Below are positions 37,300 through 47,591 of a stretch of DNA of 64,000 bases, in pieces. The number at the start of each line of letters is the position of its first letter. Position 1 is the stretch's first letter. The position numbers and the translations under genes are program-made. Below the pieces are notes generated by a model. It was not told the origin of the DNA and made no database searches. It worked only from the letters and a program-made list of their open reading frames with translations. Source of the DNA: Burkholderiales bacterium (lineage in GTDB: Bacteria; Pseudomonadota; Gammaproteobacteria; Burkholderiales; Usitatibacteraceae); the NCBI GenBank assembly GCA_019634955.1, contig JAHCAK010000008.1, forward strand, positions 1-64,000, written 5' to 3'.

Positions 37300-39552
37300 A
37301 TGCGTCTCTCCCTGCGCTTCATCGTCCCGCTCATCGTCGCCCTCGGCGCCATCGCCTACGGCGTGGCGCCGCTGGTCGACGACCTCACCCTGCGCTGGTT
37401 CGTGCGCGACCTCGACGTGCGCTCGAAGCTCGTGGCCAACGCCGTGCAGGAGCCCCTCGCGGAGGCGATGACCGCCGACCTCGGCCCGGCCGCGCGCCAG
37501 CAGCGGCTCGAGGCCGTGCTGGGCCGCATCACGCAGGACGAGCGGCTCTTCGCCATCGGCTACTGCGACGCCGCGGGGAAGTTCGCCTACCGCACGGTGA
37601 CGCTGCCGCGCGACATCGCCTGCCGGCCGCCCGGCTCGCCGGTCGAGGAAACCGGCCGCGTCCACCACTTCGCCGGCGGCTCGCTGCACCTCGCCGCCCA
37701 CCCGCTGCTCGTGGACGGCACGCGCATGGGCGAGCTCCTGATCGCCCACGACATGAGCTTCATCGAGCGGCGCAGCGCCGACACCAAGAAGTACATCGTC
37801 TACCTGTTCACGGGCATCGGCCTGGTGATCGCGCTCATCACGGTGGTGATCGCCGAGCTCTCGTGGCGCGGCTGGGTGGCCGGGATCAAGGCCCTGATCC
37901 GCGGCCAGCTTCTCGCGCAGAACCCCGAGCCGCGCGCCAAGGAGCTGAAGCCCATCGCCCGCGACCTCGAGGCGCTGGTGCGCGACCTCGAAGCCGAGCG
38001 GCGCCTGCGCGACGAGTCGCAGATGAGCTGGGTTCCCGAGACGCTGCGCACCATCCTGCGCGAGGACCTCAAGGGCGACGAGATCCTCATCGTCTCCAAC
38101 CGCGAGCCCTACATCCACGTGCGCCAGGGCGAGCGCGTCGACGTGCTGCGCCCGGCGAGCGGGCTGGTCACGGCGCTGGAGCCGGTGATGCGCGCGTGCT
38201 CCGGCACCTGGATCGCGCACGGCGCCGGCAGCGCCGACCGCGAGGTCGTCGACGCGAACGACCACGTGCGCGTGCCGCCGGAGAACCCCTCGTACCAGAT
38301 CCGCCGCGTCTGGCTCTCGAAGGAGGAGGAGGCGGGCTACTACTACGGCTTCGCGAACGAGGGCCTGTGGCCGCTGTGCCACATCGCGCACACGCGCCCC
38401 GTCTTCCGCGCCACCGACTGGGAGCACTACCGCGCCGTGAACCGCCGCTTCGCCGACACGGTGGTGTCGGAGTCGCGCACGCCCAACCCCATCATCCTCG
38501 TGCAGGACTACCACTTCGCGCTGCTGCCGCGGATGATCCGCGAGCGGCTGCCGGAGGCGACCATCATCACCTTCTGGCACATCCCCTGGCCCAACCCCGA
38601 GGCCTTCGGCGTCTGCCCCTGGCGCGCGGAGCTGCTCGACGGCATGCTCGGCTCCTCCATCCTCGGCTTCCACACGCAGTTCCACTGCAACAACTTCTTC
38701 GACACGGTGGACCGCTACCTCGAGGCGAGGGTCGACCGCGAGACCTTCACCATTTCCTACGGCGGCGAGCCCACCGAGGTGCATCGCTACCCGATCTCGA
38801 TCGAGTGGCCGCTCAAGGGGCTCGCGAAGCAGCCGCCCGTGGCCGACTGCCGCCGCGCCATCCGCGAGGAGCTGGGCCTCGCGCCCGACGTGGCGCTGGG
38901 CATCGGCGTGGACCGCCTCGACTACACCAAGGGGATCCTCGAGCGCTTCGCGGCCATCGAGCGCTTCCTCGAGATGGAGCCCGCGTGGGTGGGCCGGCTC
39001 GCCTTCGTGCAGATCGCCGCCCCCAGCCGCTCGAGCATCGACGAGTACCAGTCGCTGGACGCGCGCGTGCGCGCCGCCGCCCAGCGCATCAACGACCGCT
39101 TCGCCTCGCCGGGGTGCCGGCCCATCGTCCTCAAGATCGAGCACCACGACGCCGAGCGCGTGTACACGCACTATCGCGCCTCGGACTTCTGCTTCGTCTC
39201 GAGCCTGCACGACGGGATGAACCTCGTGGCCAAGGAGTTCGTGGCCACCCGCGAGGACGAGCGCGGCGTGCTGGTCCTGTCGCAGTTCGCCGGCGCCGCG
39301 CGGGAACTCCCCGAGGCGTTGATCGTCAATCCCTACGACACCGAGCAGTGCGCGGCCGCCGTGCGCGACGCGCTCACGATGCCGCCCGACGAGCAGCGCG
39401 CCCGCATGCGCAGCATGCGGGCCCTGCTCATGGAGTTCAACGTGTACCGCTGGGCCGGGCGGATGCTGCTGGACGCCGCGCGCATGCGCAACCGCCGGCG
39501 CCTGGCCGTGGGGAAGCGCGCCCCGGCCGCCCTGCCACCGCCCGCCCGATAG
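37300..39552 (+). CDS. otsA: Membrane-anchored trehalose-6-phosphate synthase with sensor-like N-terminus
   Basis: This 750-residue protein has a transmembrane helix at about 5-25, a periplasmic domain at about 26-164, a second helix at about 165-188, a HAMP-like linker with coiled coil (190-240) and a GT20 domain from about 260 to 735. GT20 motifs include [11 protein letters not shown] and [15 protein letters not shown]. It would make trehalose-6-phosphate from UDP-glucose and glucose-6-phosphate. Stand-alone OtsA is about 460-480 residues, so the N-terminal 250 residues are an added module shaped like a receptor. It heads the otsA-otsB-GH15-ROK operon. Confidence 0.93.
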   Translation: MRLSLRFIVPLIVALGAIAYGVAPLVDDLTLRWFVRDLDVRSKLVANAVQEPLAEAMTADLGPAARQQRLEAVLGRITQDERLFAIGYCDAAGKFAYRTVTLPRDIACRPPGSPVEETGRVHHFAGGSLHLAAHPLLVDGTRMGELLIAHDMSFIERRSADTKKYIVYLFTGIGLVIALITVVIAELSWRGWVAGIKALIRGQLLAQNPEPRAKELKPIARDLEALVRDLEAERRLRDESQMSWVPETLRTILREDLKGDEILIVSNREPYIHVRQGERVDVLRPASGLVTALEPVMRACSGTWIAHGAGSADREVVDANDHVRVPPENPSYQIRRVWLSKEEEAGYYYGFANEGLWPLCHIAHTRPVFRATDWEHYRAVNRRFADTVVSESRTPNPIILVQDYHFALLPRMIRERLPEATIITFWHIPWPNPEAFGVCPWRAELLDGMLGSSILGFHTQFHCNNFFDTVDRYLEARVDRETFTISYGGEPTEVHRYPISIEWPLKGLAKQPPVADCRRAIREELGLAPDVALGIGVDRLDYTKGILERFAAIERFLEMEPAWVGRLAFVQIAAPSRSSIDEYQSLDARVRAAAQRINDRFASPGCRPIVLKIEHHDAERVYTHYRASDFCFVSSLHDGMNLVAKEFVATREDERGVLVLSQFAGAARELPEALIVNPYDTEQCAAAVRDALTMPPDEQRARMRSMRALLMEFNVYRWAGRMLLDAARMRNRRRLAVGKRAPAALPPPAR

Positions 39553-39554
39553 CC

Positions 39555-40373
39555 GTGACGCCCGACAGTCCCGACATGGATGCCCCTGCGACTGATCCCG
39601 CCGCCGCACGCCCCGGGGCGCCGCCCCTCACGCCGGGCAGCGCCCTCTTCCTCGACATCGACGGCACGCTCGTGCGCCACGAGGACCACCCCGACGACGT
39701 GCGCATCGAGCCGGGCCTCATCGCGCTGCTGGAGCGCCTCGGCGACGCGATGGCCGGCGCCCTCGCCCTCATCAGCGGCCGCTCGCTCGCAGGCATCGAC
39801 GCCCTCTTCGCGCCGGCGCGCTTCGGGGCGGCAGGCCAGCACGGCGCCGAGCGCCGCAGCGTCGACGGCACGCTGCACTGCCACGCCGGCCCCGCGGACC
39901 GCCTGCGCGAGCCCGCCGCGCGGCTGCGCCGGCTGGTCGCCGCCCAGCCGGGCCTTCTCCTCGAGGAGAAGGGGGCGACGCTCGCGCTCCACTACCGCAA
40001 CGCCCCGCAGGCGGCCGCGCTGGCCGAGCGCGAGGCGCACGCCATCGTCCGCGAGCTGGGCGAGGATTTCGAGCTGCAGGCCGGCAAGTTCGTGCTCGAG
40101 GTGAAGCCCAGCGGCAAGGACAAGGGCACCGCCATCGCCGAGTTCCTGGCGGAGCCGCCCTTCGCCGGCCGCACGCCCGTGTTCGTCGGCGACGACCTCA
40201 CCGACGAGCTGGGATTCGCGCTGGTGAACCGCGTGGGCGGCGAGTCGGTCAAGGTGGGGGCGGGCCCCACGCGCGCACGCTGGCGCCTCTCCGGCGCGGA
40301 CGAGGTGCGGCGCTGGCTGGCCGCCTTCGTCGCGGACGGCACGACGGATCCACGAGGGAGCGAAAGGGCATGA
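39555..40373 (+). CDS. otsB: Trehalose-6-phosphate phosphatase OtsB
   Basis: This 272-residue HAD-superfamily phosphatase has the DxD motif LFLDIDGTLV (Asp34 and Asp36), LISGRSLAGID, FVLEVKPSGKDKGTA and the final GDDLTDE. It would release trehalose. A GTG start 2 bases after otsA was used; ATG 39576 is an alternative that shortens an unconserved N-terminus. Its stop overlaps the start of the GH15 gene (ATGA). Confidence 0.93.
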   Translation: MTPDSPDMDAPATDPAAARPGAPPLTPGSALFLDIDGTLVRHEDHPDDVRIEPGLIALLERLGDAMAGALALISGRSLAGIDALFAPARFGAAGQHGAERRSVDGTLHCHAGPADRLREPAARLRRLVAAQPGLLLEEKGATLALHYRNAPQAAALAEREAHAIVRELGEDFELQAGKFVLEVKPSGKDKGTAIAEFLAEPPFAGRTPVFVGDDLTDELGFALVNRVGGESVKVGAGPTRARWRLSGADEVRRWLAAFVADGTTDPRGSERA

Positions 40374-42154
40374 GCAACCTGCAACTGGGCGTCATCGGCA
40401 ATTCCAGCGTCGGCGCGCTCGTCGACGGCGGGGGCGAGATCGTGTGGGGATGCATGCCGCGCCTGGACGGCGACGCGGCCTTCTGCTCGCTCCTTCGCCC
40501 GCGCGAGGACAGCGCGGACTTCGGCTTCGCCGCCGTCGAGCTGAGCTGGCTGGAGCGTACCGAGCAGGAGTACCTCCCCAACACGCCCATCCTCGTGACG
40601 CGGCTCTTCGACGACCGCGGCGGCGCGGTCGAGATCGTCGACTTCGCCCCGCGCTTCCGCCAGTACGGGCGCCTCTTCTGCCCGGCGCAGCTCGTGCGCA
40701 TCGTGCGGCCGCTCGCGGGCAGCCCGCGCATCACGGTGCGCATGCGCCCGGCCGACGACTACGGGCGCCGCCGGCCCGAGGTGACCTCGGGCTCCAACCA
40801 CATCCGCTACGTGGGCACGGCCAACGTGCTGCGCCTCACCACCGACTGCTCGATCACGGCGGTGCTGGAGGAGATGCCCTTCGTGCTGCGCGACGCGCTC
40901 TCCTTCGTGCTGGGCCCCGACGAGACGATGCAGGGGTCGGTCGCGGAGGTGGCGCGACGCTTCCTCGAGCTCACCGACGACTACTGGCACGACTGGGTGC
41001 GCGACCTCTCCATCCCCTTCGAGTGGCAGGAGGAGATCATCCGCGCCGCCATCACGCTCAAGCTCGCGGCCTTCGACGACACCGGCGCCGTGGTGGCGGC
41101 CCTCACCACCTCGATCCCCGAGTCGCCCGGGAGCGGCCGCAACTGGGACTACCGCTTCTGCTGGCTGCGCGACGCCTACTTCGTCGTGAACGCCCTGAAC
41201 CGCCTCAACGCCACGCGCACGATGGAGCGCTACCTCGGCTACATCATCAACGTGGCCGCCTCGAGCGAGGGGCGCCTGCAGCCCGTCTACCGCATCTCGG
41301 GCCGCGCGGACCTCGACGAGCACATCGTCGAGTGGCTGCCCGGCTACCGCGGCATGGGGCCGGTGCGGGTGGGCAACCAGGCCTGGCAGCAGGTGCAGAA
41401 CGACGTCTACGGCTCGGCCATCCTCGCGGCCACGCACGCCTTCTTCGACCGGCGCCTCGCCAAGGTCGGCAACGCCGGGCTCTTCCGGCGGCTCGAGGTG
41501 CTGGGCGAGCGCGCCGCGGCGCTGTGGGACCAGCCCGACGCGGGGCTGTGGGAGCTGCGCGGCTCGGCCCACGTGCACACCTTCTCGGCCGTCATGTGCT
41601 GGGTGGCCTGCGACCGGCTGGCCAAGATCGCGCGGCGCCTCGGCCTGGCGGAGGCCACGCACCGGTGGCGCACCAAGGCCGACGCGATCCACGCCGGCAT
41701 CTGCGCGCGGGCGTGGTCGGAGAAGCGGGGCAGCTTCGTCGCGACGTTCGATGGCGACATCATGGACGCGAGCCTGCTGCTGCTCGCGGAGCTGGGGTTC
41801 GTCGCCGCCTCCGACCCGCGCTTCGCCGGCACCGTCGCGGCCGTGGAGAAGGACCTGCGCCGCGGCGACGTCCTCTTCCGCTACACGCAGGCCGACGATT
41901 TCGGCGAGCCGGAGAATGCCTTCCTCGTCTGCACCTTCTGGTACATCGACGCGCTCGCGGCGCTGGGCCGCCGCGACGAGGCGCGCGCGCTCTTCGAGAA
42001 GACGCTCGACAAGCGCAACCGCCTGGGGCTCCTCTCCGAGGACGTGAACCCGGTCACGGGCGAGCTGTGGGGCAACTTCCCGCAGACCTACAGCATGGTG
42101 GGGCTCATCAACTGCGCGACGCGGCTCTCCATCCCCTGGGACCAGGCGTTCTGA
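40370..42154 (+). CDS. Glycoside hydrolase family 15 (glucoamylase- or trehalase-like)
   Basis: This 594-residue cytosolic GH15 protein has a beta-sandwich N-terminal part and an (alpha/alpha)6 domain, seen as NWDYRFCWLRDAYF, RADLDEHIVEWLPGYRG and FLVCTFWYIDALA, with ENDVYG-type active-site segment QNDVYGSAILA. GH15 includes glucoamylases and, in actinobacteria and others, trehalases. Its coupling to otsB suggests trehalose or a trehalose-related glucoside as substrate, but this is inference from context. Confidence 0.9.
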   Translation: MSNLQLGVIGNSSVGALVDGGGEIVWGCMPRLDGDAAFCSLLRPREDSADFGFAAVELSWLERTEQEYLPNTPILVTRLFDDRGGAVEIVDFAPRFRQYGRLFCPAQLVRIVRPLAGSPRITVRMRPADDYGRRRPEVTSGSNHIRYVGTANVLRLTTDCSITAVLEEMPFVLRDALSFVLGPDETMQGSVAEVARRFLELTDDYWHDWVRDLSIPFEWQEEIIRAAITLKLAAFDDTGAVVAALTTSIPESPGSGRNWDYRFCWLRDAYFVVNALNRLNATRTMERYLGYIINVAASSEGRLQPVYRISGRADLDEHIVEWLPGYRGMGPVRVGNQAWQQVQNDVYGSAILAATHAFFDRRLAKVGNAGLFRRLEVLGERAAALWDQPDAGLWELRGSAHVHTFSAVMCWVACDRLAKIARRLGLAEATHRWRTKADAIHAGICARAWSEKRGSFVATFDGDIMDASLLLLAELGFVAASDPRFAGTVAAVEKDLRRGDVLFRYTQADDFGEPENAFLVCTFWYIDALAALGRRDEARALFEKTLDKRNRLGLLSEDVNPVTGELWGNFPQTYSMVGLINCATRLSIPWDQAF

Positions 42155-42164
42155 GGCGGGCGTG

Positions 42165-43058
42165 ATGCGCATCGGCATCGACCTGGGCGGCACCAAGGCG
42201 GAGATCGCGGCCTTCGACGCGCAGGGCCGCGAGAGGCTTCGAAGGCGCATTCCGTCGCCATCGGGCGCCTACGAAGGCGCGCTCGCCGCGCTGGCCGCGC
42301 TGGTGACGGACGCCGAGCGCGACCTCGGGGTGACGGCCACGGTGGGCGTCGGCCACCCCGGCGTCGTCGACCCCGCCACCGGCATCCTGCGCAATGCCTT
42401 CGCCACCGCCTTCAACGACCGGCCGTTCAAGGCCGACCTCTCGCGGCTCCTCGGTCGCGAGGTGCGCTTCGAGAACGACGCCAACTGCCTCGCGCTCTCG
42501 GAGGCGATCGACGGCGCGGCGGCCGGCTTCGGCGTCGTCTTCGGGGTCATCCTCGGCACCGGCGCGGGCGGCGGCATCGTGGTCGACGGAAAGGTGCTTC
42601 GCGGCCGGCACGGCCTCGCGGGCGAGTGGGGCCACAACCCGTTGCCGTGGATGACGGCGGAGGAGTTCCCGGGGCTTCGCTGCAACTGCGGGCGCGTGGG
42701 GTGCCTCGAGCGCTTCGTCTCCGGGCCGGGCATGGCCGACGACCACGAGCGCGTGACGGGGAGCCGGAAGTCGCCCGCGGAGATCGCGGCCGCCGCCGCC
42801 GCGGGCGACGCGGCCTGCGCGGCGACGCTCGAGCGGCACCAATCGCGCCTCGGGCGCGCCCTCGCGCACGTCGTGAACCTCGTGGACCCGGACGTGATCG
42901 TGCTGGGTGGAGGCGTGTCGCAGCTCGCGCACCTCTACCGGGCGGTGCCGCCGGTCATCGCGGCGCACGCCTACGCGGGCGGCTCGCCGCCCGTGGTCCA
43001 GGCGCTGCACGGCGATTCGAGCGGCGTGCGCGGTGCCGCGATGCTCTGGCCCGCGTGA
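42165..43058 (+). CDS. ROK-family sugar kinase (glucokinase/fructokinase-like)
   Basis: This 297-residue ROK kinase has the phosphate-binding loop GIDLGGTKAEIA, the ENDANCLALSE active-site segment, LGTGAGGGIVV and the zinc motif CNCGRVGCLE, all diagnostic of ROK. ATG 42165 was chosen over an adjoining GTG 42162. Downstream of a GH15 enzyme it is well placed to phosphorylate glucose released from trehalose. The sugar specificity cannot be read from sequence. Confidence 0.9.
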   Translation: MRIGIDLGGTKAEIAAFDAQGRERLRRRIPSPSGAYEGALAALAALVTDAERDLGVTATVGVGHPGVVDPATGILRNAFATAFNDRPFKADLSRLLGREVRFENDANCLALSEAIDGAAAGFGVVFGVILGTGAGGGIVVDGKVLRGRHGLAGEWGHNPLPWMTAEEFPGLRCNCGRVGCLERFVSGPGMADDHERVTGSRKSPAEIAAAAAAGDAACAATLERHQSRLGRALAHVVNLVDPDVIVLGGGVSQLAHLYRAVPPVIAAHAYAGGSPPVVQALHGDSSGVRGAAMLWPA

Positions 43059-43065
43059 GGCGCGG

Positions 43066-43608
43066 TCAGGCCTTGCGCTTCGGCGGCTTGTAGCGCTTCA
43101 CGCCCTTCACGATCTCGGCCTTCGCCTCCTCGGGCCCCACCCAGCCCTCGATCTTCACCCACTTGCCCGCCTCCAGGTCCTTGTAGTGGGCGAAGAAGTG
43201 CGTGATCTGCTGCAGCAGCATCTCCGGCAGGTCGCGCGGCGTCTCGATGTCGCGGTAGAGCGGCGTGAGCTTGTCGATGGGCACCGCCAGCAGCTTCATG
43301 TCGCCGCCGGCCTCGTCGGTCATCTTGAGCATGCCGATGGGGCGGCAGCGCACCACGACGCCGGGAATGAGCGCGAAGGGCGTGATGACGAGGACGTCCA
43401 CCGGGTCGCCGTCGTCGGAGAGCGTGTGCGGGATGTAGCCGTAGTTGCACGGGTAGTGCATGGCCGTCTGCACGAAGCGGTCGACGAAGAGCGCGCCGGT
43501 GGCCTTGTCCACCTCGAACTTGATGGGGTCGGCGTGGGCCGGGATCTCGATGATCACGTTGAAGTCGTTGGGGATGTCGTTGCCGGCGTTGACGCGGTCG
43601 AGGTACAT
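43066..43608 (-). CDS. ppa: Inorganic pyrophosphatase Ppa (family I)
   Basis: This 180-residue family I enzyme has the metal-binding loop [10 protein letters not shown] (Asp residues) and [22 protein letters not shown]. It hydrolyses PPi to phosphate in the cytosol. The ATG at 43608 matches the family N-terminus (MYLDRVNAG). It is convergent with the ROK gene and divergent from the HNH gene. Confidence 0.97.
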   Translation of the reverse strand: MYLDRVNAGNDIPNDFNVIIEIPAHADPIKFEVDKATGALFVDRFVQTAMHYPCNYGYIPHTLSDDGDPVDVLVITPFALIPGVVVRCRPIGMLKMTDEAGGDMKLLAVPIDKLTPLYRDIETPRDLPEMLLQQITHFFAHYKDLEAGKWVKIEGWVGPEEAKAEIVKGVKRYKPPKRKA

Positions 43609-43729
43609 GGCGGGGCTTTCGGTGGGGTCGCGGGAGAGGGGGGCGACCGGATGTGGTAAATTGCGGAGGCCTCTGCGCGGCATTATCGCAAGTTCCCGAT
43701 TTGACTGGCAAAACAGCCGTTTCAAAACG

Positions 43730-44308
43730 ATGAACCGAGCGCTTCCCCTCATCCTCACGCTGGACCAGCACGGCGTCCCGCACCGCTGGGTCACCTGGCA
43801 GCAGGCGGTGTGGTACTACGCCAAGGAGCGCGTGGCCTGGGAGACGGGCCGCGAGGCCTTCACGATCTGGGGCGGGCGCTCCCACCTCACCGGCGAGCGC
43901 TCCTTCATCACGGCGAACTCGATCATCGCCATCCGCGGCAAGGCGCTCGCGATCAAGGGCTTCCACGCCACGCCGCCGCTCAACAACCGCGAGCTCTTCC
44001 ACCGCGACCGCGCCGTGTGCGCCTTCTGCGGCGGCCTCTTCCCGCCGCAGAAGCTCACCTGCGACCACATCCTGCCGCTGTCCCGCGGCGGCCGCGACAC
44101 CTGGATGAACGTGGTGACCGCCTGCCGCACCTGCAACCAGCGCAAGGGCAACCGCACGCCGGAGGAATCGCGCATGCACCTGCTCTACGCGCCCTACGTG
44201 CCCAACCGCGCCGAATTCCTCATCCTCGCCAACCGCCGCATCCTCGCCGACCAGATGGAGTTCCTGAAGCAGCACGTGTCGGCCAACTCGAGGTTGCACG
44301 CGGCTTGA
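43730..44308 (+). CDS. HNH endonuclease-domain protein
   Basis: This 192-residue protein has an HNH/zinc domain in its middle: Cys97 and Cys100 (CAFC), Asp112-His113 ([12 protein letters not shown]), Asn127 (MNVVT) and Cys132/Cys135 (CRTC). The conserved arrangement fits an active HNH nuclease. The N-terminal half ([19 protein letters not shown]) is typical of a group common in Betaproteobacteria. The physiological role is unknown; restriction or phage defence is possible but unproven. Confidence 0.88.
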   Translation: MNRALPLILTLDQHGVPHRWVTWQQAVWYYAKERVAWETGREAFTIWGGRSHLTGERSFITANSIIAIRGKALAIKGFHATPPLNNRELFHRDRAVCAFCGGLFPPQKLTCDHILPLSRGGRDTWMNVVTACRTCNQRKGNRTPEESRMHLLYAPYVPNRAEFLILANRRILADQMEFLKQHVSANSRLHAA

Positions 44309-44321
44309 GTTCGTGGGGACG

Positions 44322-44361
44322 GGCCGGCTTCTCTTTCGACTCCGCGAAAGAGAAACCGGCC
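44322..44361. terminator. Long hairpin between convergent HNH and menE genes
   Basis: A 16-bp inverted repeat (GGCCGGCTTCTCTTTC / GAAAGAGAAACCGGCC, one mismatch) encloses an 8-base loop. The CTCTTTC/GAAAGAG inner part lies next to the loop. Position between convergent genes suggests bidirectional termination. Confidence 0.7.
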
Positions 44362-44369
44362 TCCCCGGA

Positions 44370-45737
44370 TCAGCGCCGTGCCGACTTGAGGGCCGCCCGG
44401 TCCGGCTTGCCGTTGGCGAGGCGGGGGATGGCGTCGACGAAGGCGATGCGCGGGATCTTGTAGCGCGCGAGGCGCGGGGCGAGGAAGGCGCGCAGGTCGG
44501 GTTCGCCCGGCGCACGCAGTTCCACGAAGGCGAGCGGCGCTTCCCCCCACTGTTCGTCCGGCACGCCGACCACCACCGCGTCGGCGACGGCGGGGTGCTC
44601 GCGCAACGCGTGCTCGATCTCGGCCGGGTAGACGTTCTCGCCGCCGGAGATGATGAGGTCGTCGCGGCGCGAGAGCACGCGCAGGCAGCCGTCGCCGTCG
44701 ATCTCGCCCAGGTCGCCCGTGCGCAGCCACCCGTCGCGCAGGCTCGCCGCGGTGGCCTCCGGGTCGTCGAGGTAGCCTCGCATCACCATGGGCCCGCGCA
44801 GCTCGATCACGCCGTCGGCGGCGATGCGAAGCTCGACGCCCGGGAGCGCCTGCCCCGCCGTGCGCCGCTGCGCATCGCTCGCGCCCGGCCGCACGAGGGT
44901 CGCCATCGCGCAGGATTCGGTGAGCCCGTAGCTCGCCATCGCCTGGGGGCAGGCTTCCAGCAGCGCCGGGCTCACGGGCCCGCCGCCCACGACCACGGCG
45001 CGCACGCGGTGCGGCAACGGGCGGCCGCCGCGCGCCCCGAGGATCCTGCGCAGCGTCGCGTCGACCACCGACAGGTGCGTGACCCCGTGGTCCTCGATCG
45101 CGCGGTCGAGCGCTTCGGCGGAGAAGTCGTCCGGCAACGCCACGCACGCGCCGGCGAGCAGGCACCGGTGCACGATGCCCAGCCCGCCCACGTGGAAGAA
45201 CGGCAGCGACGCGAGCCAGCGGTCGCCCGGCGCCAGCGGCAGCACGGCGCCCGAGGCGCGCGCCGAGGCGAGCTGGTTGCCGCGCGTGAGCACCGCGCCC
45301 TTCGGCCGCCCGGTCGTGCCGGAGGTGAAGAGGATGGCCGCGTCGCGCGCCGGGTCGTCGTGGCCCGCCACCGGCTCGCCGTCGCCGGGCGCGAGAGCCC
45401 GCCACTCGGGGAAGGAGACGAGCCTCCTTGCCCCGATCTCCCGGGACGCGAGCGCGTCGTCCGCGATCACGAGGCGCAGCCCCGCGCGCGCCGCCTGCCA
45501 GCGGATCTCCGCATCCGCTAGCCGCGTGTTGAGGGGCACGAGCACCGCGCCCGCCCGCGGCACGGCGAGCGCGATCACGATCCACTCGATGGCGTTGCCG
45601 GCCCACAGGCCCACGCGCGCGCCCTCGGCCACGCCGAGCGCGCGAAGCTTCCCGGTGGCTTCGCGCACGCGCGCCTCGAGCGCCGCGTACGGGACGCTCT
45701 CTTCGCCGGCGACGATCGCGGGCGCCCCGCCCGTCAC
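44370..45737 (-). CDS. menE: o-Succinylbenzoate-CoA ligase MenE
   Basis: This 455-residue adenylate-forming ligase would activate OSB with CoA for menaquinone synthesis. The P-loop is LFTSGTTGRPKGAVLT, with YGLTES, the hinge GWLRTGDLG and the terminal lysine motif LANGKPDRAAL. The size and operon context (after menB and menC) support MenE rather than FadD. The GTG start overlaps the menC stop (GTGA). It is the last gene of the operon. Confidence 0.92.
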   Translation of the reverse strand: MTGGAPAIVAGEESVPYAALEARVREATGKLRALGVAEGARVGLWAGNAIEWIVIALAVPRAGAVLVPLNTRLADAEIRWQAARAGLRLVIADDALASREIGARRLVSFPEWRALAPGDGEPVAGHDDPARDAAILFTSGTTGRPKGAVLTRGNQLASARASGAVLPLAPGDRWLASLPFFHVGGLGIVHRCLLAGACVALPDDFSAEALDRAIEDHGVTHLSVVDATLRRILGARGGRPLPHRVRAVVVGGGPVSPALLEACPQAMASYGLTESCAMATLVRPGASDAQRRTAGQALPGVELRIAADGVIELRGPMVMRGYLDDPEATAASLRDGWLRTGDLGEIDGDGCLRVLSRRDDLIISGGENVYPAEIEHALREHPAVADAVVVGVPDEQWGEAPLAFVELRAPGEPDLRAFLAPRLARYKIPRIAFVDAIPRLANGKPDRAALKSARR

Positions 45738-46705
45738 GGCTCGCGCTCCCGCAATCCCACGCCGAGGCCGGGCGAATCCGGCAATCGCATCTCGCCCCCC
45801 GCGGGAGGGTCCAGCCCTTCGACGGGCGCCTCCTCGAGGAGCCCCGCCGTCGCGAGCCCGTGCGCGCGCTCCGGCCCGGGCAGGCTCGCGGCGAGGTGGA
45901 GCGCGCCCGCGACGCCGACGGGCGATTCCAGGATCGAGGTCACCACCACGCCCAGCCCCGCCTCGATCGCCTCGACCGCGAGCTCGCGCGAGGGGCGGAT
46001 GCCGCCCAGCGCCATGGGCTTCAGCACGAGGAAATCGGCACTGCGCGATCGCACCACCTCGCGGCCCCCGGCGAGCGTGCGGGCGTCCGCCGCCACCGGC
46101 ACGTTGGCGCGCCGGCCCACGGCGCGCAGGTCGCCCGCCACCGGGTCCTCGACGTACTGGATGTCGCAGCGCTCCACCGCGGCGAGCACGCGAAGCGCCG
46201 TGGCCTCGTCCCACGCGCCGTTGGCGTCCAGCCGGAGGGCGATGCCGTCGCCCACGCAGGCGCGCACGGCGAGCACGCGCGCGATGTCCTCGTCCGGAAG
46301 CGCCGCGCCGACCTTCATCTTGAGCGTGCGGAAGCCCGCCGCCACCGCCCGTGCCGCCTCCTCGACGCAGGCCTCGACGCCGGCGGCGAAGAGGAGCGCG
46401 TTCACGGCGACCCGCGGCCGCGGGCGGTCGCAGAGCACCCAGGCGAGCGGCCGCCCGAAGCGCTGCGCCTCGAGGTCCAGCGCCGCGAGGTCGAAGGCGG
46501 CGTCGCGGTACGGGCCGGCCTCGAGCGCCGCCGCGAGCGACTCGGAAGTCACCTCCCCGAGGGGCGCAGCCTCCCCGAAGCCCACGCGGCCGTCGTCGCC
46601 CTCCGCGCGCAGCCACGCGCCGCGCCGCACTTTCCACGCCCCCGCGCCCGTGGCGACGGTCTCGCGGAAGGCGAGCGCGTAGGGGATGAAGGCGTGGCCG
46701 CGCAC
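45734..46705 (-). CDS. menC: o-Succinylbenzoate synthase MenC
   Basis: This 323-residue enolase-superfamily enzyme dehydrates SHCHC to OSB. Key motifs are LKMKVG (the KxK base), LDANGAWD and YVEDPV (metal ligands), and the second lysine in VLKPMALGG. The GTG start gives the N-terminus RGHAFIPYALAFRE. It lies 10 bases after menB. Confidence 0.92.
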   Translation of the reverse strand: MRGHAFIPYALAFRETVATGAGAWKVRRGAWLRAEGDDGRVGFGEAAPLGEVTSESLAAALEAGPYRDAAFDLAALDLEAQRFGRPLAWVLCDRPRPRVAVNALLFAAGVEACVEEAARAVAAGFRTLKMKVGAALPDEDIARVLAVRACVGDGIALRLDANGAWDEATALRVLAAVERCDIQYVEDPVAGDLRAVGRRANVPVAADARTLAGGREVVRSRSADFLVLKPMALGGIRPSRELAVEAIEAGLGVVVTSILESPVGVAGALHLAASLPGPERAHGLATAGLLEEAPVEGLDPPAGGEMRLPDSPGLGVGLREREP

Positions 46706-46715
46706 GGCGGGCGCG

Positions 46716-47591
46716 TCAGGGCACGCGCTTGAACTTCCCGAAGTCGGGGCGGCGCTTCTCGACGTAGGCGTTGCGGCCCTCCTGCGCCTCCTCGCTCATG
46801 TAGTAGAGCAGCGTCGCGTTGCCCGCGAGCTCCTGCACGCCCGACTCGCCGTCGTACACCGCGTTGAAGGCGCTCTTCAGGCAGCGCAGCGCGAGAGGGC
46901 TGTGCTGCAGGATCTCGCGGCACATGGCCACCGTCGCGCGCTCGAGGTCCGCCAGCGGCACGACCTCGTTCACCAGCCCCATCGCGAGCGCCTGCCGCGC
47001 GTCGTACTGGCGGCAGGTGAACCAGATCTCCTTCGCCTTCTTGGGCCCCACGAGATCGGCGAGGATGCTCGAGCCGAAGCCGCCGTCGAAGCTGCCCACG
47101 CGCGGGCCCGTCTGGCCGAAGCGCGCGTTGTCGGCCGCGATCGTGATGTCGCACACCACGTGCAGCACGTGGCCGCCGCCGATGGCGTAGCCCGCCACCA
47201 TCGCGATCACGGGCTTGGGACAGGAGCGGATCATCTTCTGCAGGTCCAGCACGTTGAGGCGCGGCACGCCGTCCAGCCCCACGTAGCCCTTGTCGCCGCG
47301 GATGCGCTGGTCGCCGCCTGAGCAGAAGGCGAGGTCGCCCGCGCCGGTGAGGAGGATCACCCCGATGTCCGGGTCCTCGTGCGCGTCCTTGAACGCGCGC
47401 ACCAGCTCGTGGAGCGTCGTCGGCCGGAAGGCGTTTCGCACCTCGGGCCGGTTGATCGTGAGCTTCGCGATGCCCTCGGCCTTGTGGTACAGGATGTCCT
47501 CGAACTCGCCCACGGCCTTCCATTTCGCGGCCGGCTTCACCGTCGAGCGGGCCGGGTCGGGCTTCACCTTCTTCGTGCTCTTCTTCGTCAT
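46716..47591 (-). CDS. menB: 1,4-Dihydroxy-2-naphthoyl-CoA synthase MenB
   Basis: This 291-residue crotonase-superfamily enzyme closes the second ring of the menaquinone headgroup. Motifs include [44 protein letters not shown] and the usual C-terminal [21 protein letters not shown]. The length exceeds many crotonases because of a Lys-rich N-terminal extension ([10 protein letters not shown]). The ATG overlaps the menDH stop (ATGA). Confidence 0.95.
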   Translation of the reverse strand: MTKKSTKKVKPDPARSTVKPAAKWKAVGEFEDILYHKAEGIAKLTINRPEVRNAFRPTTLHELVRAFKDAHEDPDIGVILLTGAGDLAFCSGGDQRIRGDKGYVGLDGVPRLNVLDLQKMIRSCPKPVIAMVAGYAIGGGHVLHVVCDITIAADNARFGQTGPRVGSFDGGFGSSILADLVGPKKAKEIWFTCRQYDARQALAMGLVNEVVPLADLERATVAMCREILQHSPLALRCLKSAFNAVYDGESGVQELAGNATLLYYMSEEAQEGRNAYVEKRRPDFGKFKRVP

